From: Hypomesus transpacificus
Taxonomy: Eukaryota > Chordata > Actinopteri > Osmeriformes > Osmeridae
Assembly: GCF_021917145.1 (NCBI RefSeq)
Contig: NC_061063.1
Span: forward strand, 3,013,971 to 3,077,970
Direction: 5' to 3'
DNA: 64,000 nucleotides
Part shown: piece by piece, positions 17,860-32,800 of the stretch
How positions within the stretch are numbered: position 1 is the stretch's first letter
Layout of the letters: the number at the start of each line of letters is the position of its first letter
Position numbers and translations under genes: made by a program
The notes under the pieces: generated by a model
The model's input: the letters and a program-made list of their open reading frames with translations, nothing else
Told to the model about the DNA's origin: nothing
Databases searched by the model: none

Positions 17860-20800
17860 ATGGATTGTTCCGAAGAAGTACAGTCGCTTTCGGATGAAGC
17901 CAGCACTCCAATTGAATTAAAGAAAGGAATGTCCATTTTTCTTGATGTAAGTAGGTTATCTGCATACGCTTTGAATTATGTTGCCTTCATATTCTTAATT
18001 CAAATTTCGTGGCACTATTACACTGATCCAAAGGGAGGAAAATATAGTTTTTAGTGTAAGTGGACTGTTTGACCATGCCCATCTTGGTGTTAGGGTATAA
18101 CATTAACAGTGCCAATTTCGACACAACCTGTTTGATTTAAAGCTTTGTTTCAGAACATAGGATACTGTATCTATGATTAAGAACATAAAAAAAAATCTTA
18201 ATCGTAATTGTTTATTTAGGTAGTGATAAAAAAAACAAAAACATGTTTTACCCACGAGCTTAAGTGCTCACATAAATCCAGCTGCGTGCATGTATCCTGG
18301 TTGTAAAAGTGAATTGATTTGACATGGTTGACATTTAATGTATGCTGACCATGAATTTGATTGTTTTCTCAAAGCTGTTGGCACTGCTGTTTCAATAAAC
18401 TACTTAAATGGCCGGAAAACCAGAACCTTTCAGTTATCTTCATGCTTTGGTGTTTTGCTTTTGTCATTTTACATTAACGACGAATATCTAACTAGATCAA
18501 TCTATATATAAGCTATAAGCTATTGATGGATCCATCAGTCAGGCAACCCTGGATCCATATCTAATAAAATAATAATAATAATACAGGAACTGTGTGTGTG
18601 TGTGTGATTTATGTGTGAGCTCATGTCTGTCTGTCTGTGGCTCGATTATCTCATTGGATGATTGAAATGCTGCAGGTGAAGCCTATTGCTCATGACCCAA
18701 GAACGTAAGTTTGCGACATATAAATAACCTATGCTATCGTTGAAAACACAGCACCCTCTTCCAAAATAGCGAAAAGTCTGAAATTGTAACACTTTTCTAA
18801 TTAAGCTATAGGTGACGATTGGCTGGGCGATGAAGCCATGGATCACTCAAACGGGAACTGGACTTTAACACGCAACCTGAATTGCATGCATCCTGCTTTA
18901 CCACCCCGGCACCGGCCAATTTAAAGCAATTTATGGGCTATATTAAAGTTAAGTAACTGCCACTCCACTTGATGGTTGGTTGAGGATACGGTTCTGCCAT
19001 CCATTGTTATGGACTTTGTTCTCAGCCTAATCGCCTTTCTCACATGCAACAGCATCCTTTTTTGACATGAAAAGTCGCATCGACATGAAAAGCTTTGGGG
19101 CGGCGACGGTATGACAAGCAACAGTTTATCCTTGGGGATGACCGGGGGAGCGCGTTCACGTCATTTTCTTACAGTACCCGTAGGCTACTGCTCGAACTGC
19201 AGCAAGTAGGCCTAGACTTGCTGCCTGTTTTTGTACCATAATGCCACTTTTAAGGAGGTAGATATTAGGTCTTGATATTGAACTATTATGGAAAATTGCG
19301 TCTTAACACTTTACCAAACGTGTTCTATACCACTTTAACCCTAAGCCTATGTGGTGTTCAGGTCTGTGGGAAATGAATCATTCTAAATGTTAGTTGTGTC
19401 CTTGGGCAAGGCACTTCACCCTACTTTCCTCGAGGGGAATGTCCCTGTACTTACTGTAAGTCGCTCTGGATAAGAGTGTCTGCTAAGTGGCTGAATGTAA
19501 TGTGAAATGTAATTATTTGGATACATATCAAATGTACTATTTTGCAACATTCTACCCTAGCCAGGAGCAAACTGGGGGTTAGCTTTCCCAAATCTTTATG
19601 GTGCAATTCCCATAAACTACTTCTAATCTAAACGGATTTCCTACCTGATTGCTTCTGCAAGCTATAACGAGACACACAGAAGATCACAACCCACAGATTA
19701 GGGTTAATATGATCTTTGAACTTTTTTTGCGAGATGAAAATCTGTTTGGGGATTAGATCCTGGCCAAAAGAGATGGAAAAGAGTTGGAGAAAAACGATAT
19801 TTCAAAGCTAGTGTGGTCATCGCCATTCACTCTTTTAACTCTCCAGTTTGCAGAAATAGCAGCATCAATAATTTACAGCTGCGTCCAGCGAGAGATCAAT
19901 GACATAGATATGTGCACAGACACTCAACACACGCACAAATAAAGAAACATATTTTGACAATATGAGATATTGCTTGACTCCTCTCCTCTCATTTCAGATT
20001 TTAAGAAGAGCGGATAAAAATGGTGAGAATGACACGCACGCACTGTCTCTCTCCCATACATGCTGTGTATCACTTCTACTTCATTCCGATATTGCATGAG
20101 GGGTATTTTTTGGAATGCATGTATATTCTCAATGAAATTCGGAATTTAGCTCTCTGATGATGCTGTGTTAGTTGTCATGGAAACAACAGTCAGCCTGTGC
20201 TCCCTCTACCCAAATGACAGCAAATGTGTCAATAGCCGACCTTTAGACACAAGGTGGAACACAAACACGTTAATTATAGTAAGCATTGGGGAAAATATTC
20301 TGTAGGATGATCTGTCCAATGTTCCCCCAAAAAACGAATTCTTTACTGGTCCTTAAAAATGTTCTTTTTATGTTTCAGATATGTTTTTATAAGATCAGAC
20401 AGTCAGGGCTGTTGAAAGATCATTACACAGACTCACATTCAGACATGCCTTCTGGAGGTTGTAGACTTCTCCCCCCGTGAAATGACTCAATACAGAGAAA
20501 GACCTGCTCCTTTACCTCCCAAGACTAAAATCAAAGCATCATTTGTGCACAGTTGTGCCTACTATCTTGTAATTTATTTTAATAAATATGTAAATATAGC
20601 GGGGAGCAATGAAATCAACTTAATGGCTTGTGTAATGATGTAGAGTGGATGGTATTGGAAGGTATGGCTTGTGTAATGATGGAGAGTGGATGGTAGTGGA
20701 AGGTATCTTCCAACCTCTCCATGAGTCAGGGTTTCTCTGATGTTGTGATTGGTTGATGATGCGGGCAGAATGTCCACTTAGGTTAATGTATCAACATAGT

Positions 20801-23800
20801 CATCATTTCAAACATAACCTCAAGAGCCCAGCGTCTAGACATAGTGTGGAGTGGCAAGTACAAAAAACTGGAAAACATCCTCCAGCACAGGTTTTCTCAA
20901 TCTCTTTAAATCAAACTACCTGGTGATGTTAAGAGGTATTTACAGTAAAAAGATTAAAAGCAATCTAAAGCGAAATGCAATGCAATGGGTGAATAGTCAT
21001 TTTGTCAACATTTGGAATAGGGCTTCTGAATATATGACATTGAATTGTACTGACATCACATCAATCACACACTACAAAGGTACAGTTTGGTTGTCTGCTA
21101 CCATTAATAGCACTCTGCTCTCTTCAGATGATGGCAAGCTGTCCTTTGAAGAGTTCAAAGCCTACTTCTCGGATGGCGTTCTGACTGTGGATGAGCTTCA
21201 GGAGCTCTTCCACACCATAGACACCCACAACACAGAGTGAGTTGTTGAACCATACTTAGCAATGTTGTCAATGCTTCCTCCCTGTGCCTTGTAGTCACCA
21301 GATCCCACTCGGCACACTGATGCGGGCCCCCCAGGTGCTGGTTTCTCCTACAGCAGCCTGTGTGGTGCTGCCGTCGTTAAGCAGATGTGGTTCGGCAATC
21401 TGTTCTCGTCTGATGAGTAACCTTCCCTGAGACTCTGGGAAACCTCAAATACATTCAACTTCAAACATTTTTGGTGTCAGTAATAAAGGGGCATCTGGTT
21501 TATATTTTATATAATCATTTAGAACATAATTTTATACAAAGCGATTCACAAATAGTTCATATAGTTAATGCAGAGGATCACTCAGTTCAGAATGATCCAG
21601 ATCCGAAGTGCAGAATGACTCAATACTGTGCGATAATTCCCATAATTTAATTTGACTGGGTCAACAAAATAACAAATATACCCAAAGTATTTAAAAGGCT
21701 TTTCAAATTTGATGACTGTGATCAAGACTGTGTGTTCAGTGATCAGTCTTTACTGGCTTGTTTACTTCTGCAGAATTATGAGACCTTAAATTGTCGTCGA
21801 AATAATAGTTTAAGTTTTTAATCAATATCAAAATGTAAAACAGCACTGAAACGGTAGCAAAGTATGATGCAAAGTGTTAATTCAAATCTAACACAAAGGA
21901 TTGATTCCAACAAACGTGAGTAGACCCCGGAGTCTGACTGAAATTGTTCTCTGGACATTTGCTTATATATTGTTCTCCAATATTTTTTATATTTTACCAT
22001 TGGTACATTATATGTAGTCACAGATTCATATATGCATTTTACACTCGGTTGGTCCATTGTCACAGAATTTAAATAGCCTAGACTTTCCCTAACTCTCCCC
22101 CATCCAGTGTCCACATGAGGCCTTACGGCCCAGCTGCACAGGTTATACTGAGTTTAAGGACATAAATCTGTCCTCTGATATCTGGGCCTTGTAGTTCCCT
22201 ATCTGGGTCTTGTAGTCCTTCCGGGAAGAAACCTACACACACACTTCTCTCTCTTGCACTCAAACTCTATCTATCTGGTCTTCCACTTTTGGCCTCTATG
22301 TTTTAGTGGTAATACTAATCAGTCAACAGCTTTGCATCTGATTTTCAGTAATATAACACATAAAAGTAGAAAGGTGATTAAGAGGTTCATTTTCAATCAT
22401 ATAATCTTTACCCTTTTCTCCATCTTAATTACAGCAGTGTGCTGTTTTTTCCACAACAGAAGAAAGGAAAGGAAATCTCGACATTCTTAATTCCCTTTCT
22501 GGTTTGGGCTAGCATGAGGTTGTTCCATGCCTCTGCAGGGCTAGCTCCCTATATTGGCACTATCTTGGGATGGTCAGTCCCAGCTTTGTGTTGTCTTTTT
22601 CCTCACAAAGCCACTTCACCAAAGATAATGTCGTGACAGGGGACCGGTGAATAACGTCCCTCGAGCATGACACAGCACAATCTCTGCAAACTCTGGGAAC
22701 ACCCGTCAAAGCAATCTCTATCAGTCTGTCAGCTTGTCACAATAGGACATTTTAGAACCTTACAATTGGTCTGTGTCGTTGGAGAGTATGTAGACCTATA
22801 CACTAAGTGTATTTGTGTGTGTGTGTGTCTGTGTGAGCTGAAGTTGGTTGGCAATCCACATCAATGATATTCATTGATTTCTCCTGTCGTGAAGCGCTTT
22901 GATTTCCAGTCAATCCAGTCTTCCTCGTTTCCATAGCAGCATGGCCTTAGCGGATCCATTAAACATCATCAAAAATGATTGAATAAACACTAGAGTGGCT
23001 GTAGAATATGGATGTGTCAAAATGCATCACCCAAATGGAATCTTAACCCTCAGAAACCTTTATTTACAGCGTTGTAAAATAAGAACCTTTCTCTCTGTGC
23101 ATTTTTCAAGAACGCAGCTTTAATTGGTGAGATTAACTTGAATTCTATAAAAGCCCATTGTATCTGAAAATGTTCAGATCCTGCTGGTAATAAGCACAAA
23201 CACAGGAATCCTATTTATGTGTTCCAAAGGACCATCTTTAGTAGCTCCATTAAGTCCAATATGAATGATGGAATTTAAATCCGGTACTTGGCAATTGTTT
23301 GAAGTCAATTATAGTATTTATCTCCACAGTGGTGGCCTTGGCTGGCAAGTTATTCTTGCGCTCAAATACACACGCTCACAGACACACAGTATTACAAATA
23401 CAAGCACACAAATATACACCTATATCTGAAAAATCCGTAGTCCACAGTTGTTTGACCATTACTGACGTGTCATTGGACTGTTGTCTGGCGCTTTGCTCCA
23501 GTCATGTTAGGAGTTTCCTGTCCCTTGGCCAATTTGGTCATTCCTTCAGACAACCCAAAGCCTCAAGTTCTTATTAAAATAAAAACAGTCAGGTCAGGTT
23601 CAGTCACCCAAACTAACACCTGAGGCAGAATCCAGCATCATTTGCACAAACGTCCCAAGTGGATGTCACGACTCCCTGTTTAGTCAACAAAAATATTATA
23701 GTAATAAATAACACGTTGGTCATTTTTTGTTGTTGTGTAAGTATAATGACCTGTACAGTTCCAATTTAATAGTGTCATATTTTGGTTTGCAGTAACGTGG

Positions 23801-26800
23801 ACACGGATGAGCTCTGTGGTAAGTAAGGATGTCGAATCTTTCCCTGTAAGAGTCTCTGCGCAACATGGCCGTGAAATATTCCAAACACCTTGGATATCTT
23901 GGATTTCTTACACCCTCATAGTCAAAGGGCTTGTATGGATTCGAGTACCATTTGACAATTCCCCTACAATGCCATTGTGTGGGAGGAAATTCTTGTGTCA
24001 AAGTCCACGCTCAGCCTGAACCCCCCCCCCCCCCCCCCCCCCCCCCGGTGGCACAGCAGAGGTGTCACACATAGTGTTTCAGTGGCAAGTCTATAAATAG
24101 ATGAACAAGAAACCCCTAAGGTCCTTGTCAGGATCTTTTAATTCCTCACAAAGGATTGTGTGTGTCTTTTGAAGAATACTTCTCTCAGCACCTCAGTGAA
24201 TATGAAAATGTCTTGGCTGCCCTGGAGGACCTGAACACTTCCATATTGAAGGCCATGGACAAAACGAAGAAGGTAAGCATGCTCTTTCAAAATTGAAATA
24301 CCATACGAAATACCAACATTGAGATTGTGAACGACATTTTAGGATGTTAAGCATTGCAGGGTTCTTAATAGGATTCCAACAAGAAACTACAAGTGTGTGT
24401 TTGTGGCTGTGTGTGCATACGTACGTGTGTGTCACGAGTGGTGTGTGTCTGTATGTGTGCGCGTGTGTCTATGTAGGACTCTGTTGGATCTCTCTAATGA
24501 CTTAGATCAGAGCTTGGTAGTCTGACCCTGTTCACACGCATCTATCAGCAGCTTCTCCACTAATCTCCCCCCCAGGTGTCCTGGACACTCAGCTTGAGTG
24601 TTAGATCTTTCATGTACTGTGTCAGATTAGACCAGACCCCCTGATGGACAGGAGATGAGGGGAAGAGAGGAAGGAGGAAGGGAGCATGGGTGGGAGAGAG
24701 AAGACTGGAGGAAGACAGAAGGGAGGGGAGCGAGAAAAGGGAAAAAAACTGAGCGAGAGACAAAATAATTGCAGGAAAAGGGAGAGGTGGATAAAGGGTT
24801 GGAAGATCAGAGGTGGAGGTAGAGGAATTGGAAGTATGAAAGGTATGGGAAAAGAAGATGTCGAATCTTGCAGTGAAATGGTAGGATAAGCAGACGGAAG
24901 TCAAAGGGCGAGGGAAGAGAGGAGAACAAGGAGAGACGAGGACGTGGGGGAGGGAAGGAAAGGACGACAAGGACTAGGTGGAAAGGAGGAGACTGGAAGG
25001 AAGAAGGAGGAGGAAACTGAAGGAAGCTGAAGGTAGAAGAAAGGCAGAGGAAAGAAACAGAAAGAGGAAAAGCTGCAGAAGGGAAAAGAACGAGAGAGCA
25101 ACAGAAAGACAACAGGAAGCTAACAGAATGGAACAGGCGAATGCATGAAAGCAGCATACCATCTCAGGATAGATGACAGAAGTAACTACAGAGAGGGCAA
25201 GGGAAAGACGTGATGTGGCGTGATCTTTTCTACATGAACCATAGGGTTCACCCACAACTTCAGTTCACAGCTTGACTAATAGACAACTGTGGATACTAAA
25301 AGATATTTCATGATGATACATTCTCATTTCTTGTATTGTGGAAAAGCAATGGGTGGCTTTTTTTTAGAACAATATCTGCCATCTTCATGCAAGACCCTGT
25401 GGATGAATTTTGTTACTGCTCCAGCATTTGAATTACACCCTATAAAGAGCAGAAAGGAAATTGCCTCATCAGGAAGGTACCTTCTAATGAGAGTATTCAG
25501 TATTCCATAGAAAGAGAGAGACAGAATGAGATGTGTGTGTGTTTGTGAGTTGGTCTTCAATTGACCATGAAAATAAATCATTTATTTCCCCTTCAAGTGC
25601 TATTAAGTTGTGAGTCAACCCCCAAGAGACTGACAGACTTCGAAAGCATGCCTCAATCAATTTTCACTAATGTATTTAGCATCCAATCAAAACACTGCTT
25701 ATTATTAAATGTTCTGCCTTTGACGATACAAATAACTCAATCTTGGGGAGATGGGACATGAGAGAGAATGAAACACAATTTCAATGGAGAAATTGCTGAG
25801 CCTCTCTCAAAACCAATCAAATCTGAAAGAGGCGACAAGCTTGAAGCACATGACACACCCTCAGGAAGTAAAAAGTCAGCTTGTCAAATACTGAGGCTTC
25901 TGAGGCCCAGAAGACTACAAATTATAAACTTGACATCATCCTTCCTCTTTTCCTTGATTCAGAGTGTCTCAATATCCTGTCACACACACACACACACACA
26001 CCTTCACTATAACACTAGAATGAGTCATCCACAGAAAAGAAAGTTTTCGACAAGGCCAATGTTTTCATCTTTAATAGCAGATATCGCCCTTATGTGGAGG
26101 TGTGGAGTGAAGGCTGTATTAGTCATCACTTACCCTGGGTTTTGTTTGTCCAGCCCAGTGTGTGTGTGTGTGTGCGTGTGGGAGGGGAGCGCGGGATATC
26201 TCTGTGTGTGCATGTGTATGCCGGCGTGTGTTCTTTTCTCAATGCTACCCACCTGTTTCAAGGTAACAAAGACAAGATCCCGTGAATTCATCAGACGGAA
26301 AGCAAAAGCCGTATTCCCTAACCACTCAAAAAATAGCAGCGAGTCATGGTGATGGAGTGGAGAAGTCGAGGCGTGTATTAGAAGAGGAGACGAGCCATGA
26401 CTAGACTTGTAAAAGCCATGGTGCTTATGCCTGACCTCCCCTACTTTCATGGTTCATGTCCCCACGATTCATCTGTTCATGTGTTAATAAGATTGACCGC
26501 GCATTACTGTAGGTCAACCAATATAAGAAAGTCAGGAGGGTGGCAACACGTGGGAGAATGTTAGATTGTTATGTATGATTGAGTCTCATGATGTCTTTCT
26601 CAGTTGTCATGGTGACCATTGCTTTATGTTTGTTTAGATGCTAGCCAGTCATTCCACCCCTGCATTGAATGAAATTAAAACCTAATACATTAAAAAGACA
26701 CCGCCTCTTTAAGGAGACTTTTATTCTTATGGATAGTCCCGTAAGAGGCAATGCCTTCTATGCTTTATATAACCCTGCTCATGCAGTGTTTCTTCCTGGT

Positions 26801-29800
26801 CTGCATAGACACGTCATTCGGATGGAAAGGAGCTGAAGCTGGGGAATGCTTGGGTTCTAATGAAGGCCACTGGGAGCAGGAAAGGCTGGTGGGAGAGAGA
26901 CAGCAGAAGCTCGCTTGGCAGCTTGTCGCCTTTTCTCAATATAATTAGCATGTGTGCGTGTGTGCATGTGTGTGAATGTGTTCTTGTCTTTGTATGCCAA
27001 TGCACATGTAGTGTCTGTGTCTGTAGGACTTCATGTATATGCTTGTACGTTCATTCCCTAGATGTTTTTGGGGACCTGAGGGATGTTTTTGTTGAAAAGC
27101 CACACTCATGCACTCACTTTGCTTACTACCACCATTAGAGCCACTTGTGGCTTGTACCATGTTTAACATCAAACCCCCCCCTTTGTTTGTGGAGTGTACC
27201 AACAGATTTGACAGCAGGTGTGTTATGCAAATGCAATTACAGGCGTGTCTTGTTAGCAAAGGAAGCTTCGATTATATCCTGCTCTCTAGTGAGCCTCTGC
27301 ACTCGCCTGAGCTTAGCGAAACTCCAAAAGTCATTGCATTTTAATTTACCTTCTGGGTACTGCCTGTCATGGTGTTGTGGTATCCAAAAATGAACAACTG
27401 ATTTACGCTGACAACAAACTGGGCTGCTGAAATCCCAAGTGTTCTGGAAAGGGTTTGCCAGTTGTCCATCAAGGAAGCTAGGCCTGGCTGCAAATTGCCA
27501 GCCACTCTGTGCAGTGTACTGTAGGTTACACTAGTTTAGAGGGGTATTTACCTATCAGTATGCAATATATATCAGATGACATCCAATTTGAGAGTACATG
27601 TTACTATAAAGCAGGAATATGTGTGTGTGTGTGTGTGTGTGTGTATCTGAGGCTTGATTATCTCAAGAACCGGGCATTGTATGAAATGTATGATTGTATG
27701 AAATGTGTCAGGTGTTTTGCTCAGTGATGCATTGTCGACTATGAAGTGATTGGATGAGTGCTTCAGTACCATGTTGTGCTGCACTAAGCAATGGAGCCAT
27801 GGACCTGGCGAGAAACAAATAACTCAATAAATAATAAAATAATAAATATAGCCCCCAACGGGCACCACGGTGAGCACTGACAGCACTAATGTGCGCTTGG
27901 AACGGGCACAGCTGTAGGAAATGCAAAAATGATACTATATGAATATAGTATTCACTTTCTTTCTCAAATACCCTACTCCACCTTTTTCAACTACTTTACC
28001 TTCCTTTCCTTCCCATTCTCTGTCCCTTTTGCTCTCCCAGTTGTTCTTTATACTACCCTCCCTCTCTTTCTCCCTCCCTCCCACTCTCTCTCTCTTTCTC
28101 TCTCCTTCCAGCCATCTTTCTTTTTCTGTCGTTGTCCCTCTCTTTTGCTCCGTGTCTCCCACTTCTTCTTTTCCCACCCACCCTCCTCTCTCTGTCCTAA
28201 TTCAACCTCTCTCAACCCGTCTCTCCGTCTCTACCTTCAGACACCTTCCTCTTGTTCAAAAGCTGTCAGATCACAGGAATCAGTGGACAATAAGGGGCGT
28301 CATCAAAGCTCTGACACTGTGTAGCCCGAGGCTTGTTGTGAGGGTAGACAAAGAGCTCCACCCTTCCTGTCCTGGCTGTCTGATTAAAAGAAAGTAAACT
28401 GCATGTTTTTTTAGGGACTGTGGGCCAAGGGGGCCCACACATGGATACAGATTTGGTGAAGAAAGCTGGGTACGTGTTCGAGTCTGTCGCTCCGTCAGAT
28501 GAGTTCACGACAGTAACTGTCTTCATGTTCTGCTTCCTCTTCCCCACTTGTCTTTGTCAAAACCATCATCTTCTTCCTCCCTGCTCCTGTTCCTCACTGA
28601 CAGGACTACCAGGAAGCCACCCACCTGGAGCAGTTTGTGACCCGTTTCCTGTTGAAAGAGACCACCAATCAGCTTCACTCGCTGCAGAGTTCCCTGGAGT
28701 GCGCCATGGAGACCACGGCCGAGCAGACGCGTCAGGAGAGGCAAGTGGAGGGATGTCCTGGGGCTGGAAACCGTTCTACTCGCTGGCACAAGTCATGGAG
28801 CTTCATTTTGGTGTTTTACAGTTTCTCACAATTGTTAAACACACGTTTTGGCTTTCTCAAAACTGCACACACTGAAAACTGAAAACCTAACACTCCCTTT
28901 GCGAGATGATTCTTTGCCATCAAATCTCTTACGTCACTGTTTACAAAATGGAACTTGTGTTTTCATTTAGTACACACAGCCATCTTTTCAAATGACACAC
29001 ACATACCAGTCCATGTGCCGAATTGGGTCGACCGATTGGTACATGAAGGGAAGGTTGTGCAAATTGTGCCGAATTTGCTCTTTTTGTGTGTTAACAGCTG
29101 AGAAAAACTGTAATGGTTGCAGTGCATGGTCTCTTTCACACACACACAAACACACACACACACACACACACAGATGCACACAAAATACCACCTGCTTTAT
29201 AATATGTTTACCAAAGACATACACAGGCTCCATCTCTGGATCTGTGTGTGATCCAAGAGGGGGTTGTTGATTGCACACCGCGACTCCATCCAAGCCGAGC
29301 TCTCTCTGTGGAGCCTATTTAAGGGAACTGGTCTGACACATTGTAGGAAATACAACGGTTCTAATTTCAGCGTTTATTGTCGCCATTATAGACAGAACCG
29401 GCAGTATCACACTCACTCCAGTTCAAGAGCGTGTAGGCTGTAGTGGCTGGGAGGTGATTTAGCATTCAGAGATTTGTTCCATTGTCTTTCAATAAGTATG
29501 CGGTTTGATTAGCTATATCTTCAGTCTCCAGCAAACCTCCCTCTCCAGAGAGCTGATATAATTAAAGCTGGGCATGTGTGTGTGTTTCTGTGCGTTGTGT
29601 GGGAGTGTGTGAGTGTGGGGGGGAATGCAAGACCTGGAAAAAGTTGCTGCGAACAGCAGGAGTTCGCTGCTCAACAGCAGGAGTTAGCTGCTCAACAGCA
29701 GGAGTTAGCTGCTCGAGTGTATTCAGAGCGGAGACATGTCGCTCCTGGAAGTTCTTTTTTCGTTCCGCCACCTGGATGATTGCATTCCGCCCCAGACTTG

Positions 29801-32800
29801 AGCGGATGAGGAGGACGAGTTCCAGGCATCTGTCTGTCCACCCCCCTCTGTCTCCTTATATGGGCTGTATGGAACTCTGCAAGTCACCTTGTTGTGCACC
29901 ACTTAACTGAACTTAACTTACCTGGATCATCCTCACATCCACCAAGGTCATGCAGAGGTCATGCGGAGGTCATGCGGAGGTCATGCGGAGGTCATGCGGA
30001 GGTCATGCAGAGGTTTGCGCCGTTTGTTCCGAGTCACCATGTCGTCGTCCTCAGATGTCCGTTTATGTTAATGAACAGAACAGAAGTAAATATAGGATAT
30101 GACAGTCATGATAATACACAGGAAATTGGAAATGAAAACGGAAAAGCGGAGAAAAGGAAAACCAGAAAATGCGTTGGTTAGGCCATCGGTGGGTTGTCTA
30201 GTAGTCTTGAAGCCTGGGGGTAAAATCTCTGGTGTCTGTTAGGTCCTACTACTCCTATGTTTTTACATGAGATATTTTTCTTTACAATTTACAGTCAGCA
30301 AGTATGCAATTATGTGCTTGGTAAGGACAAAGGAAGATAGGATAAGAATAGGGGTATTAATAGTCACAAGCAAGGCTTGCCTTACTGTTTTAGCCAGGGT
30401 ATTTTTTGTTATTTGCAGAATTTGTAAGATTGTGTATGGTGACATGTGACCCATACTGTGGGTCATTAGAGGACCTGAAGGACTTGCTCTCTTTCTAGTG
30501 TCACATCACACCAGGGCATAGCCTCCATGTTGACAGCTTTTACCAAGTCCACAGAGGCTATTGATGGGGCTGGGTGACTGGCCTCTGGGCCAAAGAGAGT
30601 CCTCTCTTCTCCTCTCCCCCTTCCGCTCTCCTCTCCCCCTGACTCATCCCTCCCCCTCTCACATCCCCTCACAAGTAATTTCAGAATGTGAATCCCAGTC
30701 CCAGTCCGGTTCCCAGAGCCCCAGAGTAGAACAGCCTGTTCTCACAGACTGCCCTGTCTAACAGCCCTCTAGGTCTATGTGCTATGGTCTATGTGCTATG
30801 TCATTGTCGTGAATGCAAAAGCATGGCCTGGAGTCTAACACCATCCAAATGGAACAAAGTAGATTTTTTATGATTGTTCTTGTACCTATATTTGTATTCA
30901 ACCTGTGTTTATTCTGGTATGTGTCTTTGAGATGAAAAAACATATTTTTTGTAAGTGAGACTTCCCTCTGAAAATCCTTGGTTTTAGTAGTCCCCATGAG
31001 CAGCAAAAGACAGAAGACAAACAGTTCTTCTATACCGTTACTTCCAAAATGGTGTTGAAAATTGTGAATTGTACCACAATAATACATAACTTATTAGTAA
31101 AGAAAATAAATGAGTAAATAAAGTATTTGAAAGTACTTTGCTGCCACTCAAAATTGACTTTGAACCGCATTTGATCGGTCACAGTTAGAGCTTAAAAGGA
31201 CCCTTAGGCCTCACAATGATCAATCAAGGAAGCAAGATCACAGTATTTGAAAATAGTAATTGACCATATCAGGTGTTCCTACCACAGTAGGAGTGCTGGA
31301 GATAACCACTGGGCTGCATCTCGCTGGTGACGAAAGCAGCTGACGTCTGAGATCAAATTAAAACAGCACAGTGCAATTTGCAATTCTGTCTGATGTTGTA
31401 GCTGCAGATGTGTTTGACCCCCCCCCACACCACCCACACACCACCACCACCACCACCACCAGATAAAGTGATGGAGTTCAACTCTATGCCAGAATGACAT
31501 TTTGAGACCCTGGACTATCATTTGGCTTATGTAGGTTTTCTTATAAACAAGTATGAATGTTGTAATAATAATAATAATAATAACAGCAATGTATCATTTA
31601 CATTAACACAAATCTTCCACTGAATTGTATCCATCCCTGTATTGCACAAATCTCCATATCGACTTGGGTAAGATCATTGCCAGACATGCTATGGCAATTA
31701 TTCACCTGTAAAGATAAGAAAATGTGATGTGGTTGACAAATAACATGAATCAATTATGTAAAATATGAATTCAATTCCTTCGAATACGTTTGTTTAAAAT
31801 GATGTCCATAAGGACTGAACCGTGTCAAATAACATCCCCTGATCGAAAATGTTCATCACGACCAATCACCTGTGTCAATGCGATAGGGAAGGAGTGTATG
31901 GAGAATTATGCAAAGGAAATGTACTGCTTAGTCACCCCAGAAAACCTGCTGTCACTCCAAAGAAACATTCATAATATTTGTATATTGCGCTCTGCGCTTG
32001 TGACATTTAATATTCAATAATTATTTACGTAATTTTGTCACCCGTGCTTTGGTAATCTTTGCCTTTGTTTGACTATGATTCAATTTGAGAGACGTGGTTG
32101 AACAGCATAGAAACACACCGATCTGGATTCAAACTCAGGTCTCTATGAGGCTGGCTTGACAAGCCTTCAGCCAGACAAAGGCACCCCTCATGACTGCCTT
32201 CATGGCATTGCCTCTGATTTCAATTTAGTCATGTCATGTTGGCATGACATAATGCCTGTGATGACTGTGGGTGACCGTTGGGGTCATCACAACAGATCAC
32301 TCTGCCCACTCTCACGCTCGCCTACTGGACACTACAGGACAAGACTGTATAGAAAGAGTCTCTCTAGTCTACCTCCTCTTATGTCATCTTCCATGCTGAC
32401 CTAATACTAAAAAACGACCTAATAGACTACTGTTACTGTTAACTTGCATTTGATACGTAAAATACTACAGTTTTTCCTACAGAAAAGCCTGTTGGTCCAT
32501 ATTCTCAGACACGACTTGTCTTGATAAGAACCGAGCTGAGTGGCGATACTTCTCTCACCATAGCAGACGGGCCAAACCTAGTTTTCTTGACGGGCGATAG
32601 CAGGCAGACCTCAGCAGCTAGAATAGCAGCTAGAGACTTCAACCTTCCCAGTGACTCATCGTCGCTCCAGCTTTAATTGGTGAAGCTCTGCCAGGGGAAG
32701 ACGGCGGGGAGAGTGACCCTCCAATCACAGCGCGCCGCCGCGGCCCGGGTGTCGGCCGTGTGAAAAAGGGGGGGATGAGGGGCCAAACAGCATTTGGATG

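Noticed and set aside
24560..25255. Long minus-strand ORFs rich in Ser/Leu/Phe/Pro
   Set aside because: They read the pyrimidine strand of the purine-rich intron tract; they are low complexity with no splice or family support.
25768..26352. 194-codon plus-strand ORF
   Set aside because: It runs through CA and TG microsatellites in a necab1 intron; no domain and no homology recognised.
27929..28397. 131- and 152-codon plus-strand ORFs
   Set aside because: They are composition artefacts of the CT-rich tract in necab1 intron 5.
29576..29910. ORFs carrying the repeated QQELAA heptads
   Set aside because: They arise from the 21-bp tandem repeat, have no splice support and lie inside a necab1 intron.
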